A DNA stretch of 64,000 bases from Rhodobacter maris (GTDB lineage Bacteria; Pseudomonadota; Alphaproteobacteria; Rhodobacterales; Rhodobacteraceae), in the NCBI RefSeq assembly GCF_900217815.1, contig NZ_OBMT01000012.1, positions 1-64,000 on the forward strand, read 5' to 3'. Positions 54,783-64,000 of the stretch are shown piece by piece (positions within the stretch are counted from its first letter, which is position 1; each line of letters starts with the position of its first letter). The notes under the pieces were generated by a model. It ran no database searches. It was not told the DNA's origin and saw only the letters and a list, made by a program, of their open reading frames with translations. The position numbers and the translations under genes were made by a program.

Positions 54783-56815
54783 GGCGGGCGGGTCCAGAGC
54801 CGGTTGCCAGCCTCCGTCGTAACCGAGCGCATCCGGCCCGCCACATCGAAGGCGAGCGCACCGCTCCGCGCGAGGCTGCGGCTGTCGTAAAGCGTGCACG
54901 CGCCGGTGAAATCCACGGGCGCGGGTTTGTCAATCACGACCAGAGCCGAAGCCCGGCAGGCCTCGGGCAGGGCCGCGGGCGCGCCCTTCCCCGTCAGATG
55001 CACGAGGGCATGGCCCTGCCACTCCGCCTGCCGGCGGCCCCTCGGGCCGACAAACCCCGGGCGTTCGGCAGCCTCTTCGGGCGTGGCCGTGTCGCCATCG
55101 GCCACAAGCCAGCCCTCGGCGGTATAAACAGGCGCGGCTTTGGACAGGGCGCGTCCCGACGGGGTCATCAGCCCGACAAGCGCGCCCTCAGGCGCGATCA
55201 GCAGGGCCGGGCGTGGGGCGAGCGCCCAGCCGGCAACACTGAGCGCGAGCATGATGACGGCGCAGGCGCGTAGGCCCCCCCGGGCCAGCACGGCGACAGC
55301 TGCAGCGAGCGCCATGGTCGGCAGCACCCATCCGGGCGGCGCGGGAAGCACGCTTTGCGCGCCGTCAAGCCCCGCCACCCAGGCGGCGACGGCGAGCACC
55401 CAGCCGGTGCCCTTGCCCATCACCCAGAGCGCGGGGCCCGCAAGGCCAAAGGGCGCGAGGCAGGCGGCGATCACGCCTGCAGGCATCACCACGACCCCCA
55501 TCATCGGCACTGCGAGCAGATTGGCGAGCAGGCCGTAATGCGACATGCGCCCGAAATGCGCCGCCGCGATCGGCGCGGTGACGACCCCGGCGACCAGCGA
55601 GGTGAGGATCAACATCGCCAGCGGGCGCAACGGAACGGGGATGTGCTTTTGCCAGGCAGGCCAGGGTTTTGCGATCAGGATCAGCGCCACGGTTGCGGCG
55701 AAGCTCATCTGGAAGCCGGGGCCGAGCAGCGCCTCGGGCCAGAGGGCGAGCAGGACGAGGGCGGCAAGTGCTACGGTGTTCAGGGAAAGCGCGCGGCGGT
55801 CGAGCAGCACCGCCGAAAGCATCACCGAGGTCATGATCCAGGCGCGCTGGGTGGCGATATCGGCGCCGGAAATCCACAGATAGGCGGTCGAGGCCAGAAG
55901 CGCCGCGATGGCGGCGATTTTTTTCGTGTTCCACCAGAGCGCCACCCAGCCGATCAACGCGAACCCATGGCGGATCGCGGCGAAAACGAAGCCCGCGAGC
56001 ATCCCCATATGCAGCCCGGAGATCGAGACGATATGATAGAGATTGGCGGCGCGCATCTCTTCGTTCGTGGCCTCCTCGATGCCGGAGCGGTCCCCCGTCA
56101 TCAGCGCGGCCGAGACCGCCCCTGCCTGCCCCGGGATGCGCGCCTGCATCGCCGCGGAAAGCTGCATCCGCAGCCGGTGCGCGGCAAGCGCCCGGTCGTC
56201 CGGGTCGGGCGGGGCGATCACCACGACGGGCGCGCGGGTATAACCGACGGCGCCGAGCCTTTCGAACCAGGCGGTGCGGCGGAAATCCCAGGCACCGGGC
56301 TCCACCGGGCCATTGGGCGGGCTCAGATGCGCCGTGGTCATGACCACCAGCCCCGGCTCCGGAGCGAGCGCATCGCCCCCCCCATGCAACGCGATGCGCA
56401 CCTTTGCGGGCGTGCGCGCGGGGGGAGTGCCGGGCAGGCGCACCTGATCGAGAGTGAGGCGCAACACGTCGCGCGCCGAGCGGTCGATCCGCAGAATTCG
56501 CCCCTCGACCGGGCCATAATAGCGATGCGCAAGCACCGGGGCGGCGACGGTGCGAGCGCGCAGATCGGCGGCCAGAAGCCCGCAAGCGACGAAGATCAAA
56601 AGCGCCGCAGGCAGTCGCACGGGCCCCGCGCCCCGCGCCCAGACCAGCGCAGCGGCGAGCGTCACCGCACCCGCCAACACACGCAGCCCCGCCGTCGGCT
56701 CGTCGGGGAGCGTGAAATAGCCCCCGATCCCAAGACCGAGCGCGAGCGGTGCCCAGAGCATCCAGTCGAGTTGGGCACGCGCAACCGCGCCGAGAGGGTC
56801 GGAAAGCCCGGCCAT
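54776..56815 (-). CDS. comEC: ComEC/Rec2-family membrane protein
   Basis: A 679-residue protein with about ten hydrophobic helices. It carries the N-terminal DUF4131 domain, the competence core with [28 protein letters not shown] and [17 protein letters not shown], and a C-terminal soluble part without an obvious metallo-beta-lactamase HxHxDH signature. In competent bacteria ComEC forms the inner-membrane DNA channel; in R. capsulatus relatives it serves in gene-transfer-agent DNA uptake. The start at 56815 (MAGLSDPLG) is my choice; a TTG at 56914 would add 33 residues. Confidence 0.87.
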   Translation of the reverse strand: MAGLSDPLGAVARAQLDWMLWAPLALGLGIGGYFTLPDEPTAGLRVLAGAVTLAAALVWARGAGPVRLPAALLIFVACGLLAADLRARTVAAPVLAHRYYGPVEGRILRIDRSARDVLRLTLDQVRLPGTPPARTPAKVRIALHGGGDALAPEPGLVVMTTAHLSPPNGPVEPGAWDFRRTAWFERLGAVGYTRAPVVVIAPPDPDDRALAAHRLRMQLSAAMQARIPGQAGAVSAALMTGDRSGIEEATNEEMRAANLYHIVSISGLHMGMLAGFVFAAIRHGFALIGWVALWWNTKKIAAIAALLASTAYLWISGADIATQRAWIMTSVMLSAVLLDRRALSLNTVALAALVLLALWPEALLGPGFQMSFAATVALILIAKPWPAWQKHIPVPLRPLAMLILTSLVAGVVTAPIAAAHFGRMSHYGLLANLLAVPMMGVVVMPAGVIAACLAPFGLAGPALWVMGKGTGWVLAVAAWVAGLDGAQSVLPAPPGWVLPTMALAAAVAVLARGGLRACAVIMLALSVAGWALAPRPALLIAPEGALVGLMTPSGRALSKAAPVYTAEGWLVADGDTATPEEAAERPGFVGPRGRRQAEWQGHALVHLTGKGAPAALPEACRASALVVIDKPAPVDFTGACTLYDSRSLARSGALAFDVAGRMRSVTTEAGNRLWTRPPQ

Positions 56816-56994
56816 GCGGAGACCCCGCGCGAGCGGCCCAGCTTCGAAACCGCTGCCCCCGGCGATCCGCTGCACTTGTCGCGCCCCCCCTTGGTGATTT
56901 AGAGAAATCCCCAAGAGAGCCTACGGGCATCATGGTTTCCAAAAGGTTAACGTGGCCGCTCCGGACCCATCGGCGCGCCGCGAGAAAGGCCCCA

Positions 56995-58410
56995 ATGTCG
57001 CAAAAGCCAATGTCGCAAAAGATCGTCACCCGCTTCGCCCCCTCGCCCACCGGCTATCTGCATATCGGTGGTGCGCGCACGGCGCTGTTCAACTGGCTCT
57101 ACGCGCGCGGCCACGGCGGCACGTTCCTTCTGCGCATCGAGGATACCGACCGCGCCCGCTCCACTCCCGAGGCGACGGCGGCGATCCTGAAAGGGCTCGA
57201 CTGGCTCGGGCTCGATTACGACGGCGAGGTGGTGAGCCAGTTCGAGCGCGCGCCGCGCCATGCCGAGGTGGCCCGCGAGATGCTGGCCCGGGGCATGGCC
57301 TACAAGTGCTTCTCCACGCAGGAGGAGATCGAGGCCTTCCGCGAGGCCGCCCGAGCCGAAGGCAAATCGACGCTGTTCCAGAGCCCGTGGCGGGACGCCG
57401 ACCCTGGCACGCATCCCGATGGCGCTTACGTGATCCGCCTGAAGGCCCCGCGCGAAGGGGTGACGGTGATCGAGGACAAGGTGCAGGGCAAGGTGACCTT
57501 CCGCAACGACACGCTCGATGACATGGTCTGTTTACGTTCGGATGGCACACCGACCTATATGCTGGCGGTGGTGGTTGACGATCATGATATGGGTGTGACG
57601 CATGTGATCCGCGGTGATGACCACCTGACCAATGCCGCGCGGCAGGTGCAGGTCTACACTGCGATGGGCTGGGATGTGCCCGCTTTCGCGCATATTCCGC
57701 TCATTCACGGCCCCGATGGCAAGAAGCTCTCGAAGCGCCACGGCGCGGTCGGGCTCGAGCAATATCAGGCCATGGGCTACCCGGCGGCGGGGATGCGCAA
57801 TTACCTTGCCCGGCTGGGCTGGAGCCATGGTGACGATGAATTCTTCACCGATGCGCAAGCGAAGGACTGGTTCGAGCTGGAAGGAATCGGCCGCGCGCCC
57901 TCGCGGCTCGACTTCAAGAAGCTCGAGAACATCTGCGGCCAGCATATCGCGCAGATCCCCGATGCCGATCTGATGCCGCAAATCCACGCTTATCTGGAGG
58001 CGGCCGGGGAAGCTTCACTTTCCCCTCACCAATCCGACGCTTTGCTTGCGGCCCTGCCGCTTGCCAAGACCGGCGCGAAGACCTTTGGGCAACTCCTTGA
58101 AAAGGCGCGCTTTGCACTGATCTCGCGGCCCGTGGCGATGGATGAGAAGGCAGAGAAAGCGCTCGACTCTGTATCCCGTGGTATACTGGGAGAATTGACG
58201 CAGAGGCTGCAAAATGCTAGCTGGACGCGGGAAGACCTCGAAGCCGTTGCCGCGGAGCTGGCGCAGGCGCAGGGAATCGGCCTTGGCAAGATTGCCGCGC
58301 CGATCCGCGCCGCGCTCGCAGGCCGCACGGCCACTCCCTCGGTCTTCGACATGATGGAATTGCTCGGCCGTGACGAAGTCCTGGCCCGGCTGGAAGATCA
58401 GGCGGCCTGA
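56995..58410 (+). CDS. gltX: Glutamyl-tRNA synthetase
   Basis: A 471-residue class I synthetase with [20 protein letters not shown] (HIGH-type motif) and [11 protein letters not shown] (KMSKS-type motif). The C-terminal anticodon-binding domain shows LGRDEV at its end. A 15-bp tandem repeat at 56992-57021 provides two in-frame ATGs (56995 and 57010); the family normally starts close to the second. A terminator overlaps the stop codon. Confidence 0.95.
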   Translation: MSQKPMSQKIVTRFAPSPTGYLHIGGARTALFNWLYARGHGGTFLLRIEDTDRARSTPEATAAILKGLDWLGLDYDGEVVSQFERAPRHAEVAREMLARGMAYKCFSTQEEIEAFREAARAEGKSTLFQSPWRDADPGTHPDGAYVIRLKAPREGVTVIEDKVQGKVTFRNDTLDDMVCLRSDGTPTYMLAVVVDDHDMGVTHVIRGDDHLTNAARQVQVYTAMGWDVPAFAHIPLIHGPDGKKLSKRHGAVGLEQYQAMGYPAAGMRNYLARLGWSHGDDEFFTDAQAKDWFELEGIGRAPSRLDFKKLENICGQHIAQIPDADLMPQIHAYLEAAGEASLSPHQSDALLAALPLAKTGAKTFGQLLEKARFALISRPVAMDEKAEKALDSVSRGILGELTQRLQNASWTREDLEAVAAELAQAQGIGLGKIAAPIRAALAGRTATPSVFDMMELLGRDEVLARLEDQAA

Positions 58411-58423
58411 CCGGGCCGCCTTT
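58400..58423 (+). terminator. Terminator overlapping the gltX stop
   Basis: AGGCGGCC (58400-58407) pairs perfectly with GGCCGCCT (58414-58421) around a six-base loop; only three T follow, so it may act weakly. Confidence 0.55.
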
Positions 58424-58513
58424 CCCGGGAAACCGGAAAGACCGCGAGCCGGATTTGTCGGCTTCCGGCCCAGACGCGCCGACGCGACCCGTCGGCTGAC
58501 AGGAGAGGTTCTT

Positions 58514-59809
58514 ATGGCTGAAACCCAACGCGTTGCCACACTCACGCTAGACGGCAAAACTTACGAATTGCCGGTGATTTCGCCCACCGTCGGGCCGGAC
58601 GTGCTCGATATCCGCAAGCTCTACGGGCAGGCGGATGTGTTCACCTATGACCCCGGCTTCACCTCCACCGCGGCCTGCGAATCGGAGATCACCTATATCG
58701 ACGGGGACAAGGGTGAGCTTCTCTACCGCGGCTATCCGATCGAGCAATTGGCCGAAAAGTCGCACTACCTCGAAGTCTGCTATCTGCTCTTGAACGGCGA
58801 GTTGCCGAACGCCAAGCAGATGGAAGATTTCGAATATCGGATCACGCGGCACACCATGCTGCACGAACAGATCCACATGTTCTTCCGCGGCTTCCGTCGT
58901 GACAGCCACCCGATGGCGACGATGGTGGGCGTGGTCGGCGCGATGTCGGCCTTCTATCACGACAGCTTGGACATCAACGACCCGTGGCAGCGTGAGGTCG
59001 CCGCGATGCGGATGATCGCGAAACTGCCGACGATCGCCGCGATGGCCTATAAATATTCCATCGGTCAGCCGATGGTCTATCCGCGCAACGATCTGAACTA
59101 CGCGGAAAACTTCCTGCACATGTGCTTCTCGGTTCCGGCCGAGCCCTATACCGTGAAGCCGGAACTGGCCAAGGCCATGGACCGGATCATGATGCTGCAT
59201 GCCGATCACGAGCAAAACGCCTCGACCTCGACGGTGCGCCTGGCCGGTTCTTCGGGCGCGAACCCCTTTGCCTGTATCGCCGCCGGCATCGCCTGCCTCT
59301 GGGGCCCGGCCCATGGCGGCGCCAACCAGGCCTGCCTTGAGATGCTGCGCGAGATCGGCTCGGTCGAGCGGATCCCGGACTACATTGCCAAGGCGAAGGA
59401 CAAGAACGACCCGTTCCGCCTGATGGGCTTTGGCCACCGCGTCTACAAGAACTTCGACCCGCGCGCCAAGGTGATGAAGGAATCGGCCGACGAGGTGCTT
59501 GAGCTTCTGGGCATCCACAACAACCCGACGCTGCAGGTGGCCAAGGAACTCGAACGGATCGCGCTTGAGGACGATTACTTCGTCTCGAAAAAGCTCTATC
59601 CGAACGTCGACTTCTATTCCGGTATCATCCTCGAGGCGATGGGCTTCCCCACCGCGATGTTCACCCCGATTTTCGCGCTCTCGCGTACAGTGGGCTGGAT
59701 TTCGCAATGGAAGGAAATGCTCGGCGATCCGACCGGCAAGATCGGCCGTCCGCGCCAGCTCTATACCGGCAAGACGATGCGCGATTATCTCGACGTCGCC
59801 GCGCGCTGA
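58514..59809 (+). CDS. gltA: Citrate synthase, type II
   Basis: A 431-residue hexameric-type citrate synthase that begins the TCA cycle. [15 protein letters not shown] and [14 protein letters not shown] carry the catalytic His residues, and [15 protein letters not shown] and GRPRQLYTG the closing Asp and Arg region. AGGAGAGG precedes the ATG, and a strong terminator follows. Confidence 0.97.
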   Translation: MAETQRVATLTLDGKTYELPVISPTVGPDVLDIRKLYGQADVFTYDPGFTSTAACESEITYIDGDKGELLYRGYPIEQLAEKSHYLEVCYLLLNGELPNAKQMEDFEYRITRHTMLHEQIHMFFRGFRRDSHPMATMVGVVGAMSAFYHDSLDINDPWQREVAAMRMIAKLPTIAAMAYKYSIGQPMVYPRNDLNYAENFLHMCFSVPAEPYTVKPELAKAMDRIMMLHADHEQNASTSTVRLAGSSGANPFACIAAGIACLWGPAHGGANQACLEMLREIGSVERIPDYIAKAKDKNDPFRLMGFGHRVYKNFDPRAKVMKESADEVLELLGIHNNPTLQVAKELERIALEDDYFVSKKLYPNVDFYSGIILEAMGFPTAMFTPIFALSRTVGWISQWKEMLGDPTGKIGRPRQLYTGKTMRDYLDVAAR

Positions 59810-59833
59810 GCGCTCGCAGTGGCGTGCAAGACA

Positions 59834-59858
59834 AGGCCGGGGGAAACCCCGGTCTTTT
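59834..59858 (+). terminator. Intrinsic terminator of gltA
   Basis: AGGCCGGGG (59834-59842) pairs with CCCCGGTCT (59847-59855), with one G-T wobble, around a GAAA tetraloop and is followed by T. Confidence 0.88.
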
Positions 59859-59930
59859 GATGTTGCGGGCCTTGACGGATGCGCCCCGGCGCGCTTCTCT
59901 GGGCCGGTATCGAGCATCTCGGAGGGTCTG

Positions 59931-60356
59931 ATGGGCAAGCCGCAGTCGATCGCGATTTCCGCCACGCCGCAGGAGGTTTTCGCCCGCTATGAGGCGGTGG
60001 AAAGCTGGGCACAATGGGATCCGGAAGTGCGCTCTGTCTCATTGCCCGAGGGGCTGCTCGTGGGCGCGCGCGGCTGGCTCAAGCCGCGCAAGGGGCCGCG
60101 CTCGGCGATCGTGGTGACGGAGGTGACGCATGGGCGCTCCTTCACCGTCGAAAGCCCGCTGCCACTCGCAAAACTGCGCTTTCATCATCGGCTTGAGGCA
60201 ACCGAGACGGGCTGCACCACACAGCATTGGCTGAGCTACGGCGGGCCGCTCGGCTTTTTGCTCGCGCTCACCGCGGGCCGGTCGATCGAAGCGGGGATGG
60301 TGCAGACACTGGCCGGGCTGAAGGCCGAATGCGAGGGCACCGCCCCCATGCGCTGA
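59931..60356 (+). CDS. SRPBCC-family (START-like) protein
   Basis: A 141-residue protein with the SRPBCC pattern: a first strand and helix (IAISATPQEVFARYEAVESWAQWDP), a middle beta sheet, and a long C-terminal helix (SIEAGMVQTLAGLKAECE). Members bind hydrophobic ligands in a cavity. A GGAGG ribosome-binding site precedes the ATG. The ligand and role are unknown. Confidence 0.8.
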   Translation: MGKPQSIAISATPQEVFARYEAVESWAQWDPEVRSVSLPEGLLVGARGWLKPRKGPRSAIVVTEVTHGRSFTVESPLPLAKLRFHHRLEATETGCTTQHWLSYGGPLGFLLALTAGRSIEAGMVQTLAGLKAECEGTAPMR

Positions 60357-60441
60357 GCCCATTCCCCCCTCGGCGTTGCACAGGGCTGCCCCCGGTGCTA
60401 TTTTGCCCCGGGGATCCCGGTGATCCCCGAAAGGAGAGACC

Positions 60442-60756
60442 ATGGTCTGGCTGCTCACGCTTTACACGCTCTTTTCGCTCGCGCTCCTGTTCGGCGCGGC
60501 CGAGCTGGAACGTCGCGCCATCACCGAACGCCGCCGCGGCCCCAATGGCCGGGCGATGCTGCTCTCTCTGGTGATCTCGGTCGTCGCCTCCGTTTTCGTG
60601 ATCATCGGCGGCGCGATCTCCTCGGGCTGGATCTATATCCTGCATCTGCTGGGCGCCTCGATCCTCTATCATGGCTTCATGGGGATCTCGCTCGTGCACG
60701 GGCTGCAGGAGACCTCGGCCCGCACGGCGCGCCAGCGTTTGCCGGCGCGCGTCTGA
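60442..60756 (+). CDS. Small membrane protein of unknown function
   Basis: A 104-residue protein with three hydrophobic segments (about residues 3-22, 39-60 and 63-84) separated by a basic loop (ERRAITERRRGPNGR). AAGGAGAG precedes the ATG, and a perfect GGGGATC/GATCCCC hairpin lies just upstream (60409-60429), possibly a leader structure. I do not recognise a family. Confidence 0.65.
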   Translation: MVWLLTLYTLFSLALLFGAAELERRAITERRRGPNGRAMLLSLVISVVASVFVIIGGAISSGWIYILHLLGASILYHGFMGISLVHGLQETSARTARQRLPARV

Positions 60757-60879
60757 GCCCCGCATCTTCGCCTCCCGCCGCACATCCGCGCCGCATTCCG
60801 CTCGCGTGCGCGCAAATGTCGCTTTCGCGCTGTCTCCTGCCCTGAACCCGGCGCTAGGGTGGCGCAAAGGGAGACGGCG

Positions 60880-62259
60880 ATGTTTCTGAGCGTTTTCGAT
60901 ATTTTCAAGGTGGGCGTCGGCCCTTCCTCCTCACATACGATGGGGCCGATGGTGGCGGGGGGGCGGTTTCTTGAGACGCTGCGCGCCTCGCCCTTCCATG
61001 CAAAAGGGCTGCGGGTGCATCTGCACGGCTCGCTCGCCTTTACCGGCAAGGGGCATGCCACCGACCGCGCCACGATCCTCGGCCTCGCCGGATTCCTGCC
61101 CGAGAGTTACGAGCATGAGGCCGCCGAGGCCGCGCTGACCGCAAACCGCGAGAGCCACCGGCTCTGCCCGGAGGGGCTCACTCCGCTCGCCTTCGACCCC
61201 GATCATGATCTCATTTTCGACTATGGCGCGGCGCTGCCGGGCCATGCGAATGGCATGGTGATCGAGGCGCTCGATGCCGAGGGCGACGTGATCCTGCGCG
61301 AGACCTATTATTCGATCGGCGGCGGCTTCGTGCTGACGGAAGCCGAGCATGCCGCCGTGGATGACCGCGCGCTCTCCACCCCTTCGGCGGTGCCCTTCCC
61401 CTTCCGTTCCGCCGCAGAAATGCTGACGATGGCACATGGCTCAGGGCTGACGATCGCGCAGATGAAATGGCGCAACGAACGCCGCTACCGCTCCGAGGAA
61501 GAGATCACCGCCGGGCTCGCGCGGGTCTGGCAGGTGATGAACGAGTGCCTCACGCGCGGGCTTGAGGGGGCGGGTGAACTGCCGGGGGGCTTGCGCGTCA
61601 AGCGGCGCGCCAAGGCAATTCACGAGGCGCTGCTGGCCGAGCGCGGCATGAACCTCGCCGCGCCGCATACGATCAACGACTGGATCTCCTGCTATGCGAT
61701 GGCCGTGAACGAGGAGAATGCCGCGGGCGGGCAAGTGGTGACTGCCCCCACCAATGGCGCGGCAGGTGTGGTGCCCGCGGTGATCCGCTACTGGCTCGAC
61801 CATGTGCCGGGCGCGACCTCCTCTCGGGTCGGGGAATTCCTTCTCACCGCCGCCGCCGTGGGCGGGATCATCAAGACCAATGCCTCGATTTCTGGCGCGG
61901 AATGCGGCTGTCAGGCGGAGGTCGGCTCGGCCGCGGCGATGGCGGCGGCGGGGCTGGCGGCCGTACTTGGCGGCACCCCCGAGCAGATCGAGAACGCCGC
62001 CGAGATCGCGCTCGAGCATCATCTCGGCATGACCTGCGACCCGGTGAAAGGGCTCGTGCAGGTGCCCTGTATCGAGCGAAACGGGCTTGGCGCGATCAAG
62101 GCGATCTCGGCGGCCTCGCTCGCGCTGCGGGGCGATGGCACCCATCTCGTGCCGCTCGACGCGGCCATCGAGACGATGCGCCAGACCGGGCGTGACATGC
62201 ATGAGCATTACAAGGAAACCAGCCTCGGCGGGCTTGCGGTGAACGTTCCGAACTGCTGA
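60880..62259 (+). CDS. sdaA: L-serine ammonia-lyase, iron-sulfur type
   Basis: A 459-residue single-chain L-serine dehydratase that converts serine to pyruvate and ammonia. The beta domain opens with [19 protein letters not shown]; the alpha domain has [13 protein letters not shown] and Cys residues in [12 protein letters not shown] and GMTCDPV for the 4Fe-4S cluster. The start at 60880 has GGGAGA upstream; a frame with seven more residues lacks it. It converges on lpdA. Confidence 0.94.
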   Translation: MFLSVFDIFKVGVGPSSSHTMGPMVAGGRFLETLRASPFHAKGLRVHLHGSLAFTGKGHATDRATILGLAGFLPESYEHEAAEAALTANRESHRLCPEGLTPLAFDPDHDLIFDYGAALPGHANGMVIEALDAEGDVILRETYYSIGGGFVLTEAEHAAVDDRALSTPSAVPFPFRSAAEMLTMAHGSGLTIAQMKWRNERRYRSEEEITAGLARVWQVMNECLTRGLEGAGELPGGLRVKRRAKAIHEALLAERGMNLAAPHTINDWISCYAMAVNEENAAGGQVVTAPTNGAAGVVPAVIRYWLDHVPGATSSRVGEFLLTAAAVGGIIKTNASISGAECGCQAEVGSAAAMAAAGLAAVLGGTPEQIENAAEIALEHHLGMTCDPVKGLVQVPCIERNGLGAIKAISAASLALRGDGTHLVPLDAAIETMRQTGRDMHEHYKETSLGGLAVNVPNC

Positions 62260-62301
62260 TTTCGGGAGAAGCGCGCCCTCCTTGGGCGGGCTCAGCATGC
62301 A

Positions 62302-62327
62302 GCGGGGGGCAGCCTCCCCCCCCCCGC
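62302..62327. terminator. GC-rich hairpin between sdaA and lpdA
   Basis: GCGGGGGG (62302-62309) pairs with CCCCCCGC (62320-62327). It lies between convergent genes and may slow transcription from both sides; no T run is present. Confidence 0.35.
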
Positions 62328-62331
62328 CCGC

Positions 62332-63726
62332 TCAGATATGCAGCGCCCGCCCGTAGGCGTCGAGCACCGATTCGTGCATCATCTCGCTCAGCGTCGGATG
62401 CGGGAAGACGGTCTGCATCAGATCTTCTTCCGTCGTCTCGAGCGTGCGCCCGATCACATAGCCCTGGATCATCTCGGTCACTTCGGCGCCGACCATATGC
62501 GCGCCCAAAAGCTCGCCCGTCTTGGCGTCGAACACGGTTTTCACCATCCCCTCGGCCTCGCCAAGCGCGATCGCCTTGCCGTTGCCGATGAAGGGGAAGC
62601 GGCCGACCTTGACCGCGTAGCCCGCCTCTTTCGCCTTGGCCTCCGTCAGCCCCACGCTCGCCACTTGCGGGTGGCAATAGGTGCAACCCGCAATCGAGCC
62701 GGGCTTGATCGGATGGGCGTGTTTGCCCGCGATGAGTTCGGCCACCATCACGCCCTCATGGCTCGCCTTGTGCGCAAGCCAGGGCGCACCGGCGATGTCA
62801 CCAATCGCATAGAGCCCCGCCACACCGGTGCGGCAGAAGTCATCGACCACCACATGGCTGCGATCGATCTTCACCCCAAGCGCCTCAAGCCCGAGCCCCT
62901 CGACATTGCCGACGATGCCGACCGCCGAAATCACCGTGTCGAATTCCGCGGTCGTCACACCCTTGGCATCTTCAAGATGGGCCACGACCTTGCCGGGAGA
63001 GCGATCAAGCTGCTTCACCGTGGTCTTTTCGAGGATTTTCATCCCCTGTTTCACGAACTGCTTTTTCGCGAAGGCAGAGATCTCGGCATCTTCCACCGGC
63101 AGCACCCGGTCGAGCACTTCCACCACTGTCGTCTCGGCGCCGAGCGTGTTGAAGAAGCTCGCAAATTCGATCCCGATCGCGCCCGAGCCGATGACGAGCA
63201 GCTTTTTCGGCATGCGTTTGGCCACCAGCGCGTGTTTGTAGCTCCACACCAATTCGCCATCGGCTTCGAGCCCGGGCAGTTGCCGTGCCCGCGCGCCGGT
63301 GGCGAGCACGATGTTCTTCGCGGTGATTTCTTCGACGGTATCGCCGGATTTCACCGCCACTACGCCTTGGCGCGGCAGCGTGGCCTCGCCCATGAAGACC
63401 GCGATCTTGTTCTTCTTCATCAGATGGCCGATGCCGCCCGAGAGCTGCTTGGCGACGGCGCGCGAGCGCGCCACCACGGCTTCGAGGTCAAAGCCAACCT
63501 TCTCGGCGGAAAGGCCGAATTCCTTGGCGCGGTGCATCAGGTGGAACACTTCCGCCGAGCGCAGCAGCGCCTTGGTCGGGATGCAGCCCCAGTTCAGGCA
63601 GATGCCGCCCAGATGCTCGCGCTCGACCACCGCGACCTTCAGGCCCAGTTGCGCGCCGCGGATCGCGGCCACATAGCCGCCCGGCCCCGCACCGATAACG
63701 ATCATGTCGAAGCTCTTCGCGGCCAT
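62332..63726 (-). CDS. lpdA: Dihydrolipoyl dehydrogenase (E3)
   Basis: A 464-residue flavoprotein with FAD motif GAGPGGYVAAIRGAQLG, the redox disulfide in GGICLNWGCIPTK, NAD motif GSGAIGIEFASFF and the C-terminal His-Glu pair in FPHPTLSEMMHE. It reoxidises lipoyl groups of 2-oxo acid dehydrogenases and glycine cleavage. The start at 63726 is set by GGAGG five bases upstream. Genes for the other subunits are not in the window. Confidence 0.96.
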   Translation of the reverse strand: MAAKSFDMIVIGAGPGGYVAAIRGAQLGLKVAVVEREHLGGICLNWGCIPTKALLRSAEVFHLMHRAKEFGLSAEKVGFDLEAVVARSRAVAKQLSGGIGHLMKKNKIAVFMGEATLPRQGVVAVKSGDTVEEITAKNIVLATGARARQLPGLEADGELVWSYKHALVAKRMPKKLLVIGSGAIGIEFASFFNTLGAETTVVEVLDRVLPVEDAEISAFAKKQFVKQGMKILEKTTVKQLDRSPGKVVAHLEDAKGVTTAEFDTVISAVGIVGNVEGLGLEALGVKIDRSHVVVDDFCRTGVAGLYAIGDIAGAPWLAHKASHEGVMVAELIAGKHAHPIKPGSIAGCTYCHPQVASVGLTEAKAKEAGYAVKVGRFPFIGNGKAIALGEAEGMVKTVFDAKTGELLGAHMVGAEVTEMIQGYVIGRTLETTEEDLMQTVFPHPTLSEMMHESVLDAYGRALHI

Positions 63727-63800
63727 CGGATCCTCCATCAAAAGATGGTTTGGTGCTAAACTATTTCCGCCCCCGCTTCAAGAAGCCGCACCCAGAATTG

Positions 63801-63824
63801 AAAACGCGCCCCCGGAGGGGCGCG
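63801..63824 (-). terminator. Intrinsic terminator of the DUF924 gene
   Basis: On the minus strand CGCGCCCC pairs with GGGGCGCG around a TCCG loop and is followed by four T. It lies 26 bases beyond the stop of the DUF924 gene and upstream of lpdA. Confidence 0.85.
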
Positions 63825-63849
63825 CGTTGCGAGTCGCTGTGATCGGTGC

Positions 63850-64000
63850 TCAGCGGTCGAGCGAGGCCAGCATCCGGTCATAGCCGCCCGCCCAGAGGAA
63901 GGCCGCCTCCTCATCCGAGGAATAGCGCCCCACCAGCTCATTGCGCCAGGGGAAACGGCCGAAGCGCGCGATCACCGCATGATGCGCCTTGGCATGCAGC
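63850..64000 (-). CDS. DUF924 family protein, 3' end only
   Basis: Only the last 49 residues are inside the window. They read ...HHAVIARFGRFPWRNELVGRYSSDEEAAFLW and end MLASLDR. The VIxRFGRFPxRN pattern followed by S-x-x-E is the C-terminal signature of the DUF924 family, small helical proteins of unknown function. The start lies beyond base 64000. Confidence 0.75.
   Translation of the reverse strand, partial: LHAKAHHAVIARFGRFPWRNELVGRYSSDEEAAFLWAGGYDRMLASLDR

Overview
The window comes from the chromosome of a GC-rich alphaproteobacterium of the Rhodobacter group. The evidence for this is a copper operon matching the cutF-cutO-cutG locus known from Rhodobacter capsulatus, a close homologue of the Rhodobacter TRAP binding protein TakP, the split trp layout trpE / yibQ / trpGDC-moaC-moeA-lexA, LexA boxes of the GAAC-N7-GAAC type, a B12-dependent ribonucleotide reductase, and a typical Rhodobacterales intergenic motif at 43521. 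I do not name a species.

Regions. (1) 1-6112 is the right end of a prophage. It holds a 5'-truncated tail tape-measure gene, four small genes of unknown function, a ribbon-helix-helix-like protein and a tyrosine integrase beside tRNA-Ser(GCU), whose 3' end is the likely attachment site. Its non-coding DNA is rich in repeats and operators. (2) 6717-14318 is core or semi-core: a DnaJ-domain protein, a TakP-like TRAP binding protein without membrane partners, a FolM-like reductase overlapping FolB, and a 1430-aa protein with seven PAS domains plus GGDEF and EAL. (3) 14819-24537 is a compact catabolic and uptake cluster: DapA-family lyase, aldehyde dehydrogenase, FAD amine oxidase, GcvA-like LysR regulator, a four-gene ProX/ProV/ProW/ProW-type ABC transporter and a GlxA/GbdR-type AraC regulator. 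It looks like a pathway for a quaternary or methylated amine, and its substrate is not evident. (4) 24620-29311 has two divergent pairs (alcohol dehydrogenase/LysR and aldo-keto reductase/MFS exporter), each with palindromes between the genes. (5) 29836-33623 is metal resistance: chrA and cutF-cutO-cutG, with a hairpin that pairs the cutF stop codon with the cutO Shine-Dalgarno. (6) 34175-34843 holds two small orphans, one GrlR-like. (7) 35059-64000 is housekeeping: nrdJ, tRNA-Pro(UGG), a DUF192 protein, a double cold-shock protein, pdxH, fabI, a LysE-family exporter, gpt, an aminotransferase, ppiD, the trp and molybdopterin genes, lexA, comEC, gltX, gltA, sdaA, lpdA and the end of a DUF924 gene.

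How the genes work together. In the cluster at 14819-24537 the transporter would import the amine, the FAD oxidase and aldehyde dehydrogenase would oxidise it stepwise, and the DapA-type enzyme would cleave or deaminate a 2-oxo-acid intermediate, under two regulators. The cut operon would detoxify periplasmic Cu(I), with CutF acting as a translated copper sensor. ppiD, trpE and the trpGDC-moaC-moeA run are tightly packed on one strand with yibQ inserted in the opposite direction. No CRISPR array, rRNA gene or complete insertion sequence was seen.
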